Source: Ligustrum vulgare
Lineage: Eukaryota; Streptophyta; Magnoliopsida; Lamiales; Oleaceae
DNA: 64,000 nt
Assembly (NCBI GenBank): GCA_963555705.1
Contig: OY743174.1
Span: forward strand, 28,585,608-28,649,607
Direction: 5' to 3'
Notes under the pieces: model-generated
Told to the model about the DNA's origin: nothing
Database searches by the model: none
Seen by the model: the letters and a program-made list of their open reading frames with translations, nothing else
Made by a program: the position numbers and the translations under genes
Part shown: one piece after another, positions 38,801 to 51,954 of the stretch
Layout of the letters: each line of letters opens with the position of its first letter
How positions within the stretch are numbered: position 1 is the first letter of the stretch

Positions 38801-40021
38801 TTCAAATATTTTAATTCTTTTAATTTTTATATTGCAATTCAAAATATTTTTCATACATATAAAGTATGAACTCTTTACTTTCTCACACAAAAATCATTTA
38901 AATAAAATTCACAACTCTTGTATAATATATGATTTCTGTAACGTCCTTCAATTAGTGATAGAAAAAGAAAAAATTCGAACCTCTTTATTTAATTTTTTTA
39001 CTTGAATATTAATTATTTTTTTTAAAAAAAAAAACTACCAAAAAACTTTAAAGGAAATCATTTTTTTTATTATTATTTTACCATCAAGCCTTTTTTGGAG
39101 TATCTTACCCTCGCATCTTTTCAATAATTTCCTATTCACCGTAGTTTTAATTAATGCACTTTTTTTAAAATTTTAATTCTTTTAATTTTTATATTGCAAT
39201 TCAAAATATTTTTCATACATATAAAGTATGAACTCTTTCCTTTCTCACACAAAAATCATTTAAATAAAATCACAACTCTTGTATAATATATGATTTCTGT
39301 AACGTCCTTCAATTAGTGAGAGAAAAAGAAAAAATTCGAACCTCTTTATTTAATTTTTTTACTCGAATATTAATTATTTTTTTTAAAAAAAAAACTACTA
39401 AAAATCTTTAAAGGGGAAACCATTTTTTATTATTATTTTACCATCAAGCCTTTTTTGGAGCATTTTACACTCGCATCTTTTTAATAATTTTCTGTTCACA
39501 TAAGTTTTAATTAATGCACATTTTTAAATATATTTGTTATTTTTATTGAAGAATTTCCAATAAAAATATTTTTCATACATATAAAGTATGAACTCTTTAC
39601 TTTCTCACACAAAAAATCATTTAAATAAAATTCAAAACCCCTGTATAATATATGATTTCTGTAACGTCCTTCAATTAGTGAGAGAAAAAGAAAAAAATGC
39701 GAACCTCTTTAATTAATTTTTTTTCATGAATATTAATTTTTTTTAAAAAAAATAACTACTAAAAAACTTTAAAGGGAAACATTTTTGATATTTTTATTTT
39801 ACCATCAAGCCTTTTTTGGAGTATCTTACCCTCGAATCTTTTCAATAATTTCCTATTCACCGTAGTTTTAATTAATGCACTTTTAAATATTTTAATTCTT
39901 TTAATTTTTATATTGCAATTCAAAATATTTTTCATACATATAAAGTATGAACTCTTTCCTTTCTCACACAAAAATCATTTAAATAAAATCACAACTCTTG
40001 TATAATATATGATTTCTGTAA
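32820..40021 (+). repeat. 3-mer HOR a' b c, six copies plus one a' c dimer
   Basis: Starts of a' are 32820, 33900, 34620, 35700, 36782, 37864 and 38942. The unit at 33900-34619 lacks b (720 bp); the others are about 1077-1082 bp. Four b monomers in succession plus the first (33181, 34981, 36062, 37146) carry ttagcatc; those at 38224 and 39303 carry ttaccatc. The a' heads vary: attgg at 33900, aattg at 35700, atttg at 36782. The b at 38224 has one T fewer before actcgaat. The block ends with a c at 39665 whose tail (tcctttctcac) is of the older form also seen near 1450 and 13715. Confidence 0.85.
33900..34619 (+). repeat. a' c dimer lacking b inside the 3-mer HOR
   Basis: The a' at 33900 (attgg, ctacaaaaaa, ggatatcat) has a b-like tail reading aaatttaaaacccctg and is followed directly by c at 34263. 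The dimers at 22724 and 23444 have the same architecture, and the tail aaatttaaaacccctg is also seen at 23444-23807. It is probably a copy of that dimer rather than an independent loss of b. Confidence 0.75.
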
Positions 40022-43000
40022 CGTCCTTCAATTAGTGAGAGAAAAAGAAAAAATTCGAACCTCTTTATTTAATTTTTTTACTCGAATATTAATTATTTTT
40101 TTTAAAAAAAAAACTACTAAAAATCTTTAAAGGGGAAACCATTTTTTATTATTATTTTACCATCAAGCCTTTTTTGGAGCATTTTACACTCGCATCTTTT
40201 TAATAATTTTCTGTTCACATAAGTTTTAATTAATGCACATTTTTAAATATATTTGTTATTTTTATTGAAGAATTTCCAATAAAAATATTTTTCATACATA
40301 TAAAGTATGAACTCTTTCCTTTCTCACACAAAAAATCATTTAAATGAAATTCACAACTCTTGTATAATATATGATTTCTGTAACGTCCTTCAATTAGTGA
40401 GAGAAAAAGAAAAAATGCGAACCTCTTTAATTAATTTTTTTCCATGAATATTAATTTTTTTTTAAAAAAAAGAACTACTAAAAAACTTTAAAGGGAAACA
40501 TTTTTGTTATTTTTATTTTACCATCAAGCCTATTTTGGAGTATCTTAACCTCGCATCATTTCAATAATTTCCTATTCACCGTAGTTTTAATTAATGCACA
40601 TTTTTTAATATTTTAATTATTTTAATTTTTGTATTGCAATTCAAAATATTTTTCCTACATATAAAGTATGAACTCTTTACTATCTCACACAAAAATTCAT
40701 TTAAATAAAATTCACAACTCTTGTATAATATATGATTTCTGTAACGTCCTTCAATTAGTGAGAGAAAAAGAAAAAATGCGAACCTCTTTAATTAATTTTT
40801 TTCCATGAATATTAATTTTTTTTAAAAATAAGAACTACTAAAAAACTTTAAAGGGAAACATTTTTGTTATTTTTATTTTACCATCAAGCCTTTTTTGGAG
40901 TATCTTAACCTCGCATCATTTCAATAATTTCCTATTCACCGTAGTTTTAATTAATGCACATTTTTTAATATTTTAATTCTTTTTATTTTTGTATTGCAAT
41001 TCAAAATATTTTTCATACATATAAAGTATGAACTCTTTCCTTTCTCACACAAAAAATCATTTAAATGAAACTCACAACTCTTGTATAATATATGATTTCT
41101 GTAACGTCCTTCAATTAGTGAGAGAAAAAGAAAAAATTCGAACCTCTTTATTTAATTTTTTTACTTGAATATTAATTATTTTTTTTTAAAAAAAAAAAAA
41201 CTACCAAAAAACTTAAAAGGAAAACATTTTTTTTATTATTATTTTACCATCAAGCCTTTTTTCGAGTATCTTACCCTCGCATCTTTTCAATAATTTCCTG
41301 TTCACCGTAGTTTTAATTAATGCACTTTTTTTAATATTTTAATTCTTTTAATTTTTATATTGCAATTCAAAATATTTTTCATACATATAAAGTATGAACT
41401 CTTTCCTTTCTCACACAAAAATCATTTAAATAAAATCACAACTCTTGTATAATATATGATTTCTGTAACGTCCTTCAATTAGTGAGAGAAAAAGAAAAAA
41501 TTCGAACCTCTTTATTTAATTTTTTTACTCGAATATTAATTATTTTTTTTTAAAAAAAAACTACTAAAAATCTTTAAAGGGGAAACCATTTTTTATTATT
41601 ATTTTACCATCAAGCCTTTTTTGGAGCATTTTACACTCGCATCTTTTTAATAATTTTCTGTTCACATAAGTTTTAATTAATGCACATTTTTAAATATATT
41701 TGTCATTTTTATTGAAGAATTTCCAATAAAAATATTTTTCATACATATAAAGTATGAACTTTTACTTTCTCACACAAAAATCATTTAAATAAAATTCACA
41801 ACTCTTGTATAATATATGATTTCTGTAACGTCCTTCAATTAGTGATAGAAAAAGAAAAAATTCGAACCTCTTTATTTAATTTTTTTACTTGAATATTAAT
41901 TATTTTTTTAAAAAAAAAAAACTACCAAAAAACTTTAAAGGAAATCATTTTTTTTATTATTATTTTACCATCAAGCCTTTTTTGGAGTATCTTACCCTCG
42001 CATCTTTTCAATAATTTCTTATTCACCGTAGTTTTAATTAATGCTCTTTTTTTAAAATTTTAATTCTTTTAATTTTTATATTGCAATTCAAAATATTTTT
42101 CATACATATAAAGTATGAACTCTTTCCTTTCTCACACAAAAAATCATTTAAATGAAATTCACAACTCTTGTATAATATATGATTTCTGTAACGTCCTTCA
42201 ATTAGTGAGAGAAAAAGAAAAAATGCGAACCTCTTTAATTAATTTTTTTCCATGAATATTAATTTTTTTTTAAAAAAAAGAACTACTAAAAAACTTTAAA
42301 GGGAAACATTTTTGTTATTTTTATTTTACCATCAAGCCTTTTTTGGAGTATCTTAACCTCGCATCATTTCAATAATTTCCTATTCACCGTAGTTTTAATT
42401 AATGCACATTTTTTAATATTTTAATTCTTTTTATTTTTGTATTGCAATTCAAAATATTTTTCATACATATAAAGTATGAACTCTTTCCTTTCTCACACAA
42501 AAAATCATTTAAATGAAATTCACAACTCTTGTATAATATATGATTTCTGTAACGTCCTTCAATTAGTGAGAGAAAAAGAAAAAATGCGAACCTCTTTAAT
42601 TAATTTTTTTCCATGAATATAAATTTTTTTAAAAAATAAGAACTACTAAAAAACTTTAAAGGGAAACATTTTTGTTATTTTTATTCTACCATCAAGCCTT
42701 TTTTGGAGTATCTTAACCTCGCATCATTTCAATAATTTCCTATTCACCGTAGTTTTAATTAATGCACATTTTTTAATATTTTAATTCTTTTTATTTTTGT
42801 ATTGAATTAAAAATATTTTTCGTACATATAAAGTATGAACTCTTTACTTTCCACACAAAAAATCATTTAAAAAAAATTCACAACTCTTGTATAATATATG
42901 ATTTCTGTAACGTCCTTCAATTAGTGAGAGAAAAAGAAAAAATGCGAACCTCTTTAATTAATTTTTTTCCATGAATATTAATTTTTTTAAAAAAAAAGAT

Positions 43001-45803
43001 CTACTAAAAAACTTTAAAGGGAAACATTTTTGTTATTTTTATTTTACCATCAACTCTTTTTTGGAGTATCTTAACCTCGCATCATTTCAATAATTTCCTA
43101 TTCACCGTAGTTTTAATTAATGCACATTTTTTAATATTTTAATTCTTTTTATTTTTGTATTGCAATTCAAAATATTTTTCATACATATAAAGTATGAACT
43201 CTTTCCTTTCTCACACAAAAAATCATTTAAATGAAATTCACAACTCTTGTATAATATATGATTTCTGTAACGTCCTTCAATTAGTGAGAGAAAAAGAAAA
43301 AATTCGAACCTCTTTATTTAATTTTTTTACTTGAATATTAATTATTTTTTTTAAAAAAAAAAAAAAACTACCAAAAAACTTTAAAGGAAAACATTTTTTT
43401 TATTATTATTTTACCATCAAGCCTTTTTTGGAGTATCTTACCCTCGCATCTTTTCAATAATTTCCTGTTCACCGTAGTTTTAATTAATGCACTTTTTTTA
43501 AAATTTTAATTCTTTTAATTTTTATATTGCAATTCAAAATATTTTTCATACATATAAAGTATGAACTCTTTCCTTTCTCACACAAAAATCATTTAAATAA
43601 AATCACAACTCTTGTATAATATATGATTTCTGTAACGTCCTTCAATTAGTGAGAGAAAAAGAAAAAATTCGAACCTCTTTATTTAATTTTTTTACTCGAA
43701 TATTAATTATTTTTTTTTAAAAAAAAAAAACTACCAAAAAACTTTAAAGGAAAACATTTTTTTTATTATTATTTTACCATCAAGCCTTTTTTGGAGTATC
43801 TTACCCTCGCATCTTTTCAATAATTTCCTGTTCACCGTAGTTTTAATTAATGCACATTTTTTAATATTTTAATTATTTTAATTTTTGTATTGCAATTCAA
43901 AATATTTTTCCTACATATAAAGTATGAACTCTTTACTTTCTCAAACAAAAATTCATTTAAATAAAATTCACAACTCTTGTATAATATATGATTTCTGTAA
44001 CGTCCTTCAATTAGTGAGAGAAAAAGAAAAAATGCGAACCTCTTTAATTAATTTTTTTCCATGAATATTAATTTTTTTAAAAAAAAAAGAACTACTAAAA
44101 AACTTTAAAGGGAAACATTTTTGTTATTTTTATTTTACCATCAAGCCTTTTTTGGAGTATCTTAACCTCGCATCATTTCAATAATTTCCTATTCACCGTA
44201 GTTTTAATTAATGCACATTTTTTAATATTTTAATTATTTTAATTTTTGTATTGCAATTCAAAATATTTTTCCTACATATAAAGTATGAACTCTTTACTTT
44301 CCACACAAAAAATCATTTAAAAAAAATTCACAACTCTTGTATAATATATGATTTCTGTAACGTCCTTCAATTAGTGAGAGAAAAAGAAAAAATGCGAACC
44401 TCTTTAATTAATTTTTTTCCATGAATATTAATTTTTTTTAAAAATAAGAACTACTAAAAAACTTTAAAGGGAAACATTTTTGTTATTTTTATTTTACCAT
44501 CAAGCCTTTTTTGGAGTATCTTACCCTCGCATCTTTTCAATAATTTCCTGTTCACCGTAGTTTTAATTAATGCACTTTTTTTAAAATTTTAATTCTTTTA
44601 ATTTTTATATTGCAATTCAAAATATTTTTCATACATATAAAGTATGAACTCTTTCCTTTCTCACACAAAAATCATTTAAATAAAATCACAACTCTTGTAT
44701 AATATATGATTTCTGTAACGTCCTTCAATTAGTGAGAGAAAAAGAAAAAATGCGAACCTCTTTAATTAATTTTTTTCCATGAATATTAATTTTTTTTAAA
44801 AAAAAAGAACTACTAAAAAACTTTAAAGGGAAACATTTTTGTTTTTTTTATTCTACCATCAAGCCTTTTTTGGAGTATCTTAACCACACATCATTTCAAT
44901 AATTTCCTATTCACCGTAGTTTTAATTAATGCACATTTTTTAATATTTTAATTATTTTAATTTTTGTATTGCAATTCAAAATATTTTTCCTACATATAAA
45001 GTATGAACTCTTTACTTTCTCAAACAAAAATTCATTTAAAAAAAATTCACAACTCTTGTATAATATATGATTTCTGTAACGTCCTTCAATTAGTGAGAGA
45101 AAAAGAAAAAATGCGAACCTCTTTAATTAATTTTTTTCCATGAATATTAATTTTTTTAAAAAAAAAGAACTACTAAAAAACTTTAAAGGGAAACATTTTT
45201 GTTATTTTTATTTTACCATCAACTCTTTTTTGGAGTATCTTAACCTCGCATCATTTCAATAATTTCCTATTCACCGTAGTTTTAATTAATGCACATTTTT
45301 TAATATTTTAATTCTTTTTATTTTTGTATTGCAATTCAAAATATTTTTCATACATATAAAGTATGAACTCTTTCCTTTCTCACACAAAAAATCATTTAAA
45401 TGAAATTCACAACTCTTGTATAATATATGATTTCTGTAACGTCCTTCAATTAGTGAGAGAAAAAGAAAAAATTCGAACCTCTTTATTTAATTTTTTTACT
45501 TGAATATTAATTATTTTTTTTTAAAAAAAAAAAAACTACCAAAAAACTTTAAAGGAAAACATTTTTTTTATTATTATTTTACCATCAAGCCTTTTTTGGA
45601 GTATCTTACCCTCGCATCTTTTCAATAATTTCCTGTTCACCGTAATTTTAATTAATGCACTTTTTTTAAAATTTTAATTCTTTTAATTTTTATATTGCAA
45701 TTCAAAATATTTTTCATACATATAAAGTATGAACTCTTTCCTTTCTCACACAAAAATCATTTAAATAAAATCACAACTCTTGTATAATATATGATTTCTG
45801 TAA
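40022..45803 (+). repeat. Mixed e-rich transition block (16 monomers)
   Basis: Order is b e e a b a' e e e a a/e e e/a e e a, with starts at 40022, 40384, 40745, 41105, 41469, 41829, 42192, 42553, 42911, 43271, 43636, 44001, 44361, 44719, 45080 and 45440. The a' b c order stops at 40021, and e monomers (ccatgaat, gttattt, aacctcgcatcatt) appear. The monomer at 43636 begins like b (ttactcgaat), continues like a (ggaaaacatt, ctgttcaccg) and ends like e (cctac). A shared private variant, catcaactctttttt, at 42911 and 45080 marks a 2169-bp (6-monomer) duplication step. No gene is seen. Confidence 0.75.
42911..45439 (+). repeat. 6-monomer step (2169 bp) marked by a private variant
   Basis: Monomers at 42911 and 45080 both have catcaactctttttt where all others I checked have catcaagcctttttt. 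The monomers after them (43271 and 45440) are both type a at the same 2169-bp spacing. The intervening monomers are rearranged, so this is a partial duplication rather than a clean HOR. Confidence 0.65.
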
Positions 45804-48800
45804 CGTCCTTCAATTAGTGAGAGAAAAAGAAAAAATTCGAACCTCTTTATTTAATTTTTTTACTCGAATATTAATTATTTTTTTAAAAAAAAAACTACTA
45901 AAAATCTTTAAAGGGGAAACCATTTTTTATTATTATTTTACCATCAAGCCTTTTTTGGAGCATTTTACACTCGCATCTTTTTAATAATTTTCTGTTCACA
46001 TAAGTTTTAATTAATGCACATTTTTAAATATATTTGTTATTTTTATTGAAGAATTTCCAATAAAAATATTTTTCATACATATAAAGTATGAACTCTTTAC
46101 TTTCTCACACAAAAAATCATTTAAATAAAATTCAAAACCCCTGTATAATATATGATTTCTGTAACGTCCTTCAATTAGTGATAGAAAAAGAAAAAATTCG
46201 AACCTCTTTATTTAATTTTTTTACTTGAATATTAATTATTTTTTTTTTAAAAAAAAACTACCAAAAAACTTTAAAGGAAATCATTTTTTTTATTATTATT
46301 TTACCATCAAGCCTTTTTTGGAGTATCTTACCCTCTCATCTTTTCAATAATTTCCTATTCACCGTAGTTTTAATTAATGCACTTTTTTTAAAATTTTAAT
46401 TCTTTTAATTTTTATATTGCAATTCAAAATATTTTTCATACATATAAAGTATGAACTCTTTCCGTTCTCACACAAAAAATCATTTAAATGAAATTCACAA
46501 CTCTTGTATAATATATGATTTCTGTAACGTCCTTCAATTAGTGAGAGAAAAAGAAAAAATGCGAACCTCTTTAATTAATTTCTTTTTTCATGAATATTAA
46601 TTTTTTTTAAAAAAAATAACTACTAAAAAACTTTAAAGGGAAACATTTTTGATATTTTTATTTTACCATCAAGCCTTTTTTGGAGTATCTTACCCTCGAA
46701 TCTTTTCAATAATTTCCTATTCACCGTAGTTTTAATTAATGCACTTTTTTAAATATTTTAATTCTTTTAATTTTTATATTGCAATTCAAAATATTTTTCC
46801 TACATATAAAGTATGAACTCTTTACTTTCTCACACAAAAATTCATTTAAATATAATTCACAACTCTTGTATAATATATGATTTCTGTAACGTCCTTCAAT
46901 TAGTGAGAGAAAAAGAAAAAATGCGAACCTCTTTAATTAATTTTTTTCCATGAATATTAATTTTTTTTAAAAATAAGAACTACTAAAAAACTTTAAAGGG
47001 AAACATTTTTGTTATTTTTATTTTACCATCAAGCCTTTTTTGGAGTATCTTAACCTCGCATCATTTCAATAATTTCCTATTCACCGTAGTTTTAATTAAT
47101 GCACATTTTTTAATATTTTAATTCTTTTTATTTTTGTATTGCAATTCAAAATATTTTTCCTACATATAAAGTATGAACTCTTTCCTTTCTCACACAAAAA
47201 ATCATTTAAATGAAATTCACAACTCTTGTATAATATATGATTTCTGTAACGTCATTCAATTAGTGAGAGAAAAAGAAAAAATGCGAACCTCTTTAATTAA
47301 TTTTTTTCCATGAATATTAATTTTTTTAAAAAAAATAACTACTAAAAAACTTTAAACGGAAACATTTTTGATATTTTTATTTTACCATCAAGCCTTTTTT
47401 GGAGTATCTTACCCTCGAATCTTTTCAATAATTTCCGATTCACCGTAGTTTTAATTAATGCACTTTTTTTAATATTTTAATTCTTTTAATTTTTATATTG
47501 CAATTCAAAATATTTTTCATACATATAAAGTATGAACTCTTTCCTTTCTCACACAAAAAAATCATTTAAATGAAATTCACAACTCTTGTATAATATATGA
47601 TTTCTGTAACGTCCTTCAATTAGTGAGAGAAAAAGAAAAAATTCGAACCTCTTTATTTAATTTTTTTACTTGAATATTAATTATTTTTTTAAAAAAAGAA
47701 AAAACTACCAAAAAACTTTAAAGGAAATCATTTTTTTTATTATTATTTTACCATCAAGCCTTTTTTGGAGTATCTTACCCTCGCATCTTTTCAATAATTT
47801 CCTATTCACCGTAGTTTTAATTAATGCACTTTTTTTAATATTTTAATTCTTTTAATTTTTATATTGCAATTCAAAATATTTTTCATACATATAAAGTATG
47901 AACTCTTTCCTTTCTCACACAAAAAAATCATTTAAATGAAATTCACAACTCTTGTATAATATATGATTTCTGTAACGTCCTTCAATTAGTGAGAGAAAAA
48001 GAAAAAATTCGAACCTCTTTATTTAATTTTTTTACTTGAATATTAATTATTTTTTTAAAAAAAGAAAAAACTACCAAAAAACTTTAAAGGAAATCATTTT
48101 TTTTATTATTATTTTACCATCAAGCCTTTTTTGGAGTATCTTACCCTCGCATCTTTTCAATAATTTCCTATTCACCGTAGTTTTAATTAATGCACTTTTT
48201 TTAAAATTTTAATTCTTTTATTTTTATATTGCAATTCAAAATATTTTTCATACATATAAAGTATGAACTCTTTACTTTCTCACAGAAAAAATCATTTAAA
48301 TAAAATTCAAAACCCTTGTATAATATATGATTTCTGTAACGTCCTTCAATTAGTGAGAGAAAAAGAAAAAATGCGAACCTCTTTAATTAATTTCTTTTTT
48401 CGTGAATATTAATTTTTTTTAAAAAAAATAACTACTAAAAAACTTTAAAGGGAAACATTTTTGATATTTTTATTTTACCATCAAGCCTTTTTTGGAGTAT
48501 CTTACCCTCGAATCTTTTCAATAATTTCCTATTCACCATAGTTTTAATTAATGCACTTTTTTAAATATTTTAATTCTTTTAATTTTTATATTGCAATTCA
48601 AAATATTTTTCCTACATATAAAGTATGAACTCTTTACTTTCTCACACAAAAATTCATTTAAATATAATTCACAACTCTTGTATAATATATGATTTCTGTA
48701 ACGTCCTTCAATTAGTGAGAGAAAAAGAAAAAATGCGAACCTCTTTAATTAATTTTTTTCCATGAATATTAATTTTTTTTAAAAATAAGAACTACTAAAA

Positions 48801-51800
48801 AACTTTAAAGGGAAACATTTTTGTTATTTTTATTTTACCATCAAGCCTTTTTTGGAGTATCTTAACCTCGCATCATTTCAATAATTTCCTATTCACCGTA
48901 GTTTTAATTAATGCACATTTTTTAATATTTTAATTCTTTTTATTTTTGTATTGCAATTCAAAATATTTTTCCTACATATAAAGTATGAACTCTTTCCTTT
49001 CTCACACAAAAAATAATTTAAATGAAATTCACAACTCTTGTATAATATATGATTTCTGTAACGTCCTTCAATTAGTGAGAGAAAAAGAAAAAATGCGAAC
49101 CTCTTTAATTAATTTTTTTCCATGAATATTAATTTTTTTTAAAAAAAAAGAACTACTAAAAAACTTTAAAGGGAAACATTTTTGTTATTTTTATTCTACC
49201 ATCAAGCCTTTTTTGGAGTATCTTAACCACGCATCATTTCAATAATTTCCTATTCACCGTAGTTTTAATTAATGCACATTTTTTAATATTTTAATTATTT
49301 TAATTTTTGTATTGCAATTCAAAATATTTTTCCTACATATAAAGTATGAACTCTTTACTTTCTCAAACAAAAATTCATTTAAATAAAATTCACAACTCTT
49401 GTATAATATATGATTTCTGTAACGTCCTTCAATTAGTGAGAGAAAAAGAAAAAATGCGAACCTCTTTAATTAATTTTTTTCCATGAATATTAATTTTTTA
49501 AAAAAAAAAGAACTACTAAAAAACTTTAAAGGGAAACATTTTTGTTATTTTTATTTTACCATCAAGCCTTTTTTGGAGTATCTTAACCTCGCATCATTTC
49601 AATAATTTCCTATTCACCGTAGTTTTAATTAATGCACATTTTTTAATATTTTAATTATTTTAATTTTTGTATTGCAATTCAAAATATTTTTCCTACATAT
49701 AAAGTATGAACTCTTTACTTTCCACACAAAAAATCATTTAAAAAAAATTCACAACTCTTGTATAATATATGATTTCTGTAACGTCCTTCAATTAGTAAGA
49801 GAAAAAGAAAAAATGCGAACCTCTTTAATTAATTTTTTTCCATGAATATTAATTTTTTTTAAAAAAAAGAACTACTAAAAAACTTTAAAGGGAAACATTT
49901 TTGTTATTTTTATTTTACCATCAAGCCTTTTTTGGAGTATCTTACCCTCGCATCTTTTCAATAATTTCCTGTTCACCGTAGTTTTAATTAATGCACATTT
50001 TTTAATATTTTAATTCTTTTTATTTTTGTATTGCAATTCAAAATATTTTTCTTACATATAAAGTATGAACTCTTTCCTTTCTCACACAAAAAATCATTTA
50101 AATGAAATTCACAACTCTTGTATAATATATGATTTCTGTAACGTCCTTCAATTAGTGAGAGAAAAAGAAAAAATGCGAACCACTTTAATTAATTTTTTTC
50201 CATGAATATTAATTTTTTTAAAAAATAAGAACTACTAAAAAACTTTAAAGGGAAACATTTTTGTTATTTTTATTCTACCATCAAGCCTTTTTTGGAGTAT
50301 CTTAACCTCGCATCATTTCAATAATTTCCTATTCACCGTAGTTTTAATTAATGCACATTTTTTAATATTTTAATTCTTTTTATTTTTGTATTGCAATTAA
50401 AAATATTTTTCGTACATATAAAGTATGAACTCTTTACTTTCCACACAAAAAATCATTTAAAAAAAATTCACAACTCTTGTATAATATATGATTTCTGTAA
50501 CGTCCTTCAATTAGTGAGAGAAAAAGAAAAAATGCGAACCTCTTTAATTAATTTTTTTCCATGAATATTAATTTTTTTTAAAAAAAAGAACTACTAAAAA
50601 ACTTTAAAGGGAAACATTTTTGTTATTTTTATTTTACCATCAAGCCTTTTTTGGAGTATCTTAACCTCGCATCATTTCAATAATTTCCTATTCACCGTAG
50701 TTTTAATTAATGCACTTTTTTTAATATTTTAATTCTTTTAATTTTTATATTGCAATTCAAAATATTTTTCATACATATAAAGTATGAACTCTTTCCTTTC
50801 TCACACAAAAAAATCATTTAAATGAAATTCACAACTCTTGTATAATATATGATTTCTGTAACGTCCTTCAATTAGTGAGAGAAAAAGAAAAAATTCGAAC
50901 CTCTTTATTTAATTTTTTTACTTGAATATTAATTATTTTTTTTAAAAAAAAAAAAAAAAACTACCAAAAAACTTTAAAGGAAAACAATTTTTTTATTATT
51001 ATTTTACCATCAAGCCTTTTTTGGAGTATCTTACCCTCGAATCTTTTCAATAATTTCCGATTCACCGTAGTTTTAATTAATGCACTTTTTTTAATATTTT
51101 AATTCTTTTAATTTTTATATTGCAATTCAAAATATTTTTCATACATATAAAGTATGAACTCTTTCCTTTCTCACACAAAAAATCATTTAAATGAAATTCA
51201 CAACTCTTGTATAATATATGATTTCTGTAACGTCCTTCAATTAGTGAGAGAAAAAGAAAAAATTCGAACCTCTTTATTTAATTTTTTTACTTGAATATTA
51301 ATTATTTTTTTTTTAAAAAAAAAAAACTACCAAAAAACTTTAAAGGAAAACAATTTTTTTATTATTATTTTACCATCAAGCCTTTTTTGGAGTATCTTAC
51401 CCTCGAATCTTTTCAATAATTTCCGATTCACCGTAGTTTTAATTAATGCACTTTTTTTAATATTTTAATTCTTTTAATTTTTATATTGCAATTCAAAATA
51501 TTTTTCCTACATATAAAGTATGAACTCTTTACTTTCCACACAAAAAATCATTTAAAAAAAATTCACAACTCTTGTATAATATATGATTTCTGTAACGTCC
51601 TTCAATTAGTGAGAGAAAAAGAAAAAATGCGAACCTCTTTAATTAATTTTTTTTCCATGAATATTAATTTTTTTTAAAAAAAAGAACTACTAAAAAACTT
51701 TAAAGGGAAACATTTTTGTTATTTTTATTTTACCATCAAGCCTTTTTTGGAGTATCTTACCCTCGCATCTTTTCAATAATTTCCTGTTCACCGTAGTTTT

Positions 51801-51954
51801 AATTAATGCACTTTTTTTAAAATTTTAATTCTTTTAATTTTTATATTGCAATTCAAAATATTTTTCATACATATAAAGTATGAACTCTTTCCTTTCTCAC
51901 ACAAAAATCATTTAAATAAAATCACAACTCTTGTATAATATATGATTTCTGTAA
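45804..51954 (+). repeat. 16-mer HOR, copy A with one extra monomer (17 monomers, 6151 bp)
   Basis: Starts are 45804, 46165, 46528, 46890, 47250, 47610, 47976, 48340, 48702, 49062, 49423, 49782, 50142, 50501, 50862, 51231 and 51596. Markers are ccctctcatc (46165), aatttcttttttcatg (46528), aaacggaaac (47250), aaaaaaagaaaaaac (47610 and 47976), tttcttttttcgtg (48340), ttagtaagag (49782), gcaattaaaaat with cgtac (50142) and acaattttttt (50862, 51231). The monomer marked aaaaaaagaaaaaac occurs twice here and once in the next copy. The unit's last monomer (51596) is an e/a mosaic. Confidence 0.85.
47610..48339 (+). repeat. Duplicated monomer pair specific to copy A
   Basis: Two adjacent a-type monomers (starts 47610 and 47976) both have the unusual A-run interruption aaaaaaagaaaaaac. 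Copies B and C have only one such monomer (53755, 59534). The pair differs downstream: cactttttttaatat with an aatgaaattcac tail in the first, ttaaaatttt and cttttatttttat with a cacagaaaaaatc tail in the second. Copies B and C resemble the second, so the first was either inserted in A or lost from the ancestor of B and C. Confidence 0.8.

Noticed and set aside
51486..51677. 63-codon plus-strand frame, identical at 57265-57456
   Set aside because: The two are the same position in HOR copies A and B (5779 bp apart). The frame crosses a monomer boundary and exists only because one A-rich variant removes a stop; there is no domain or coding signature.
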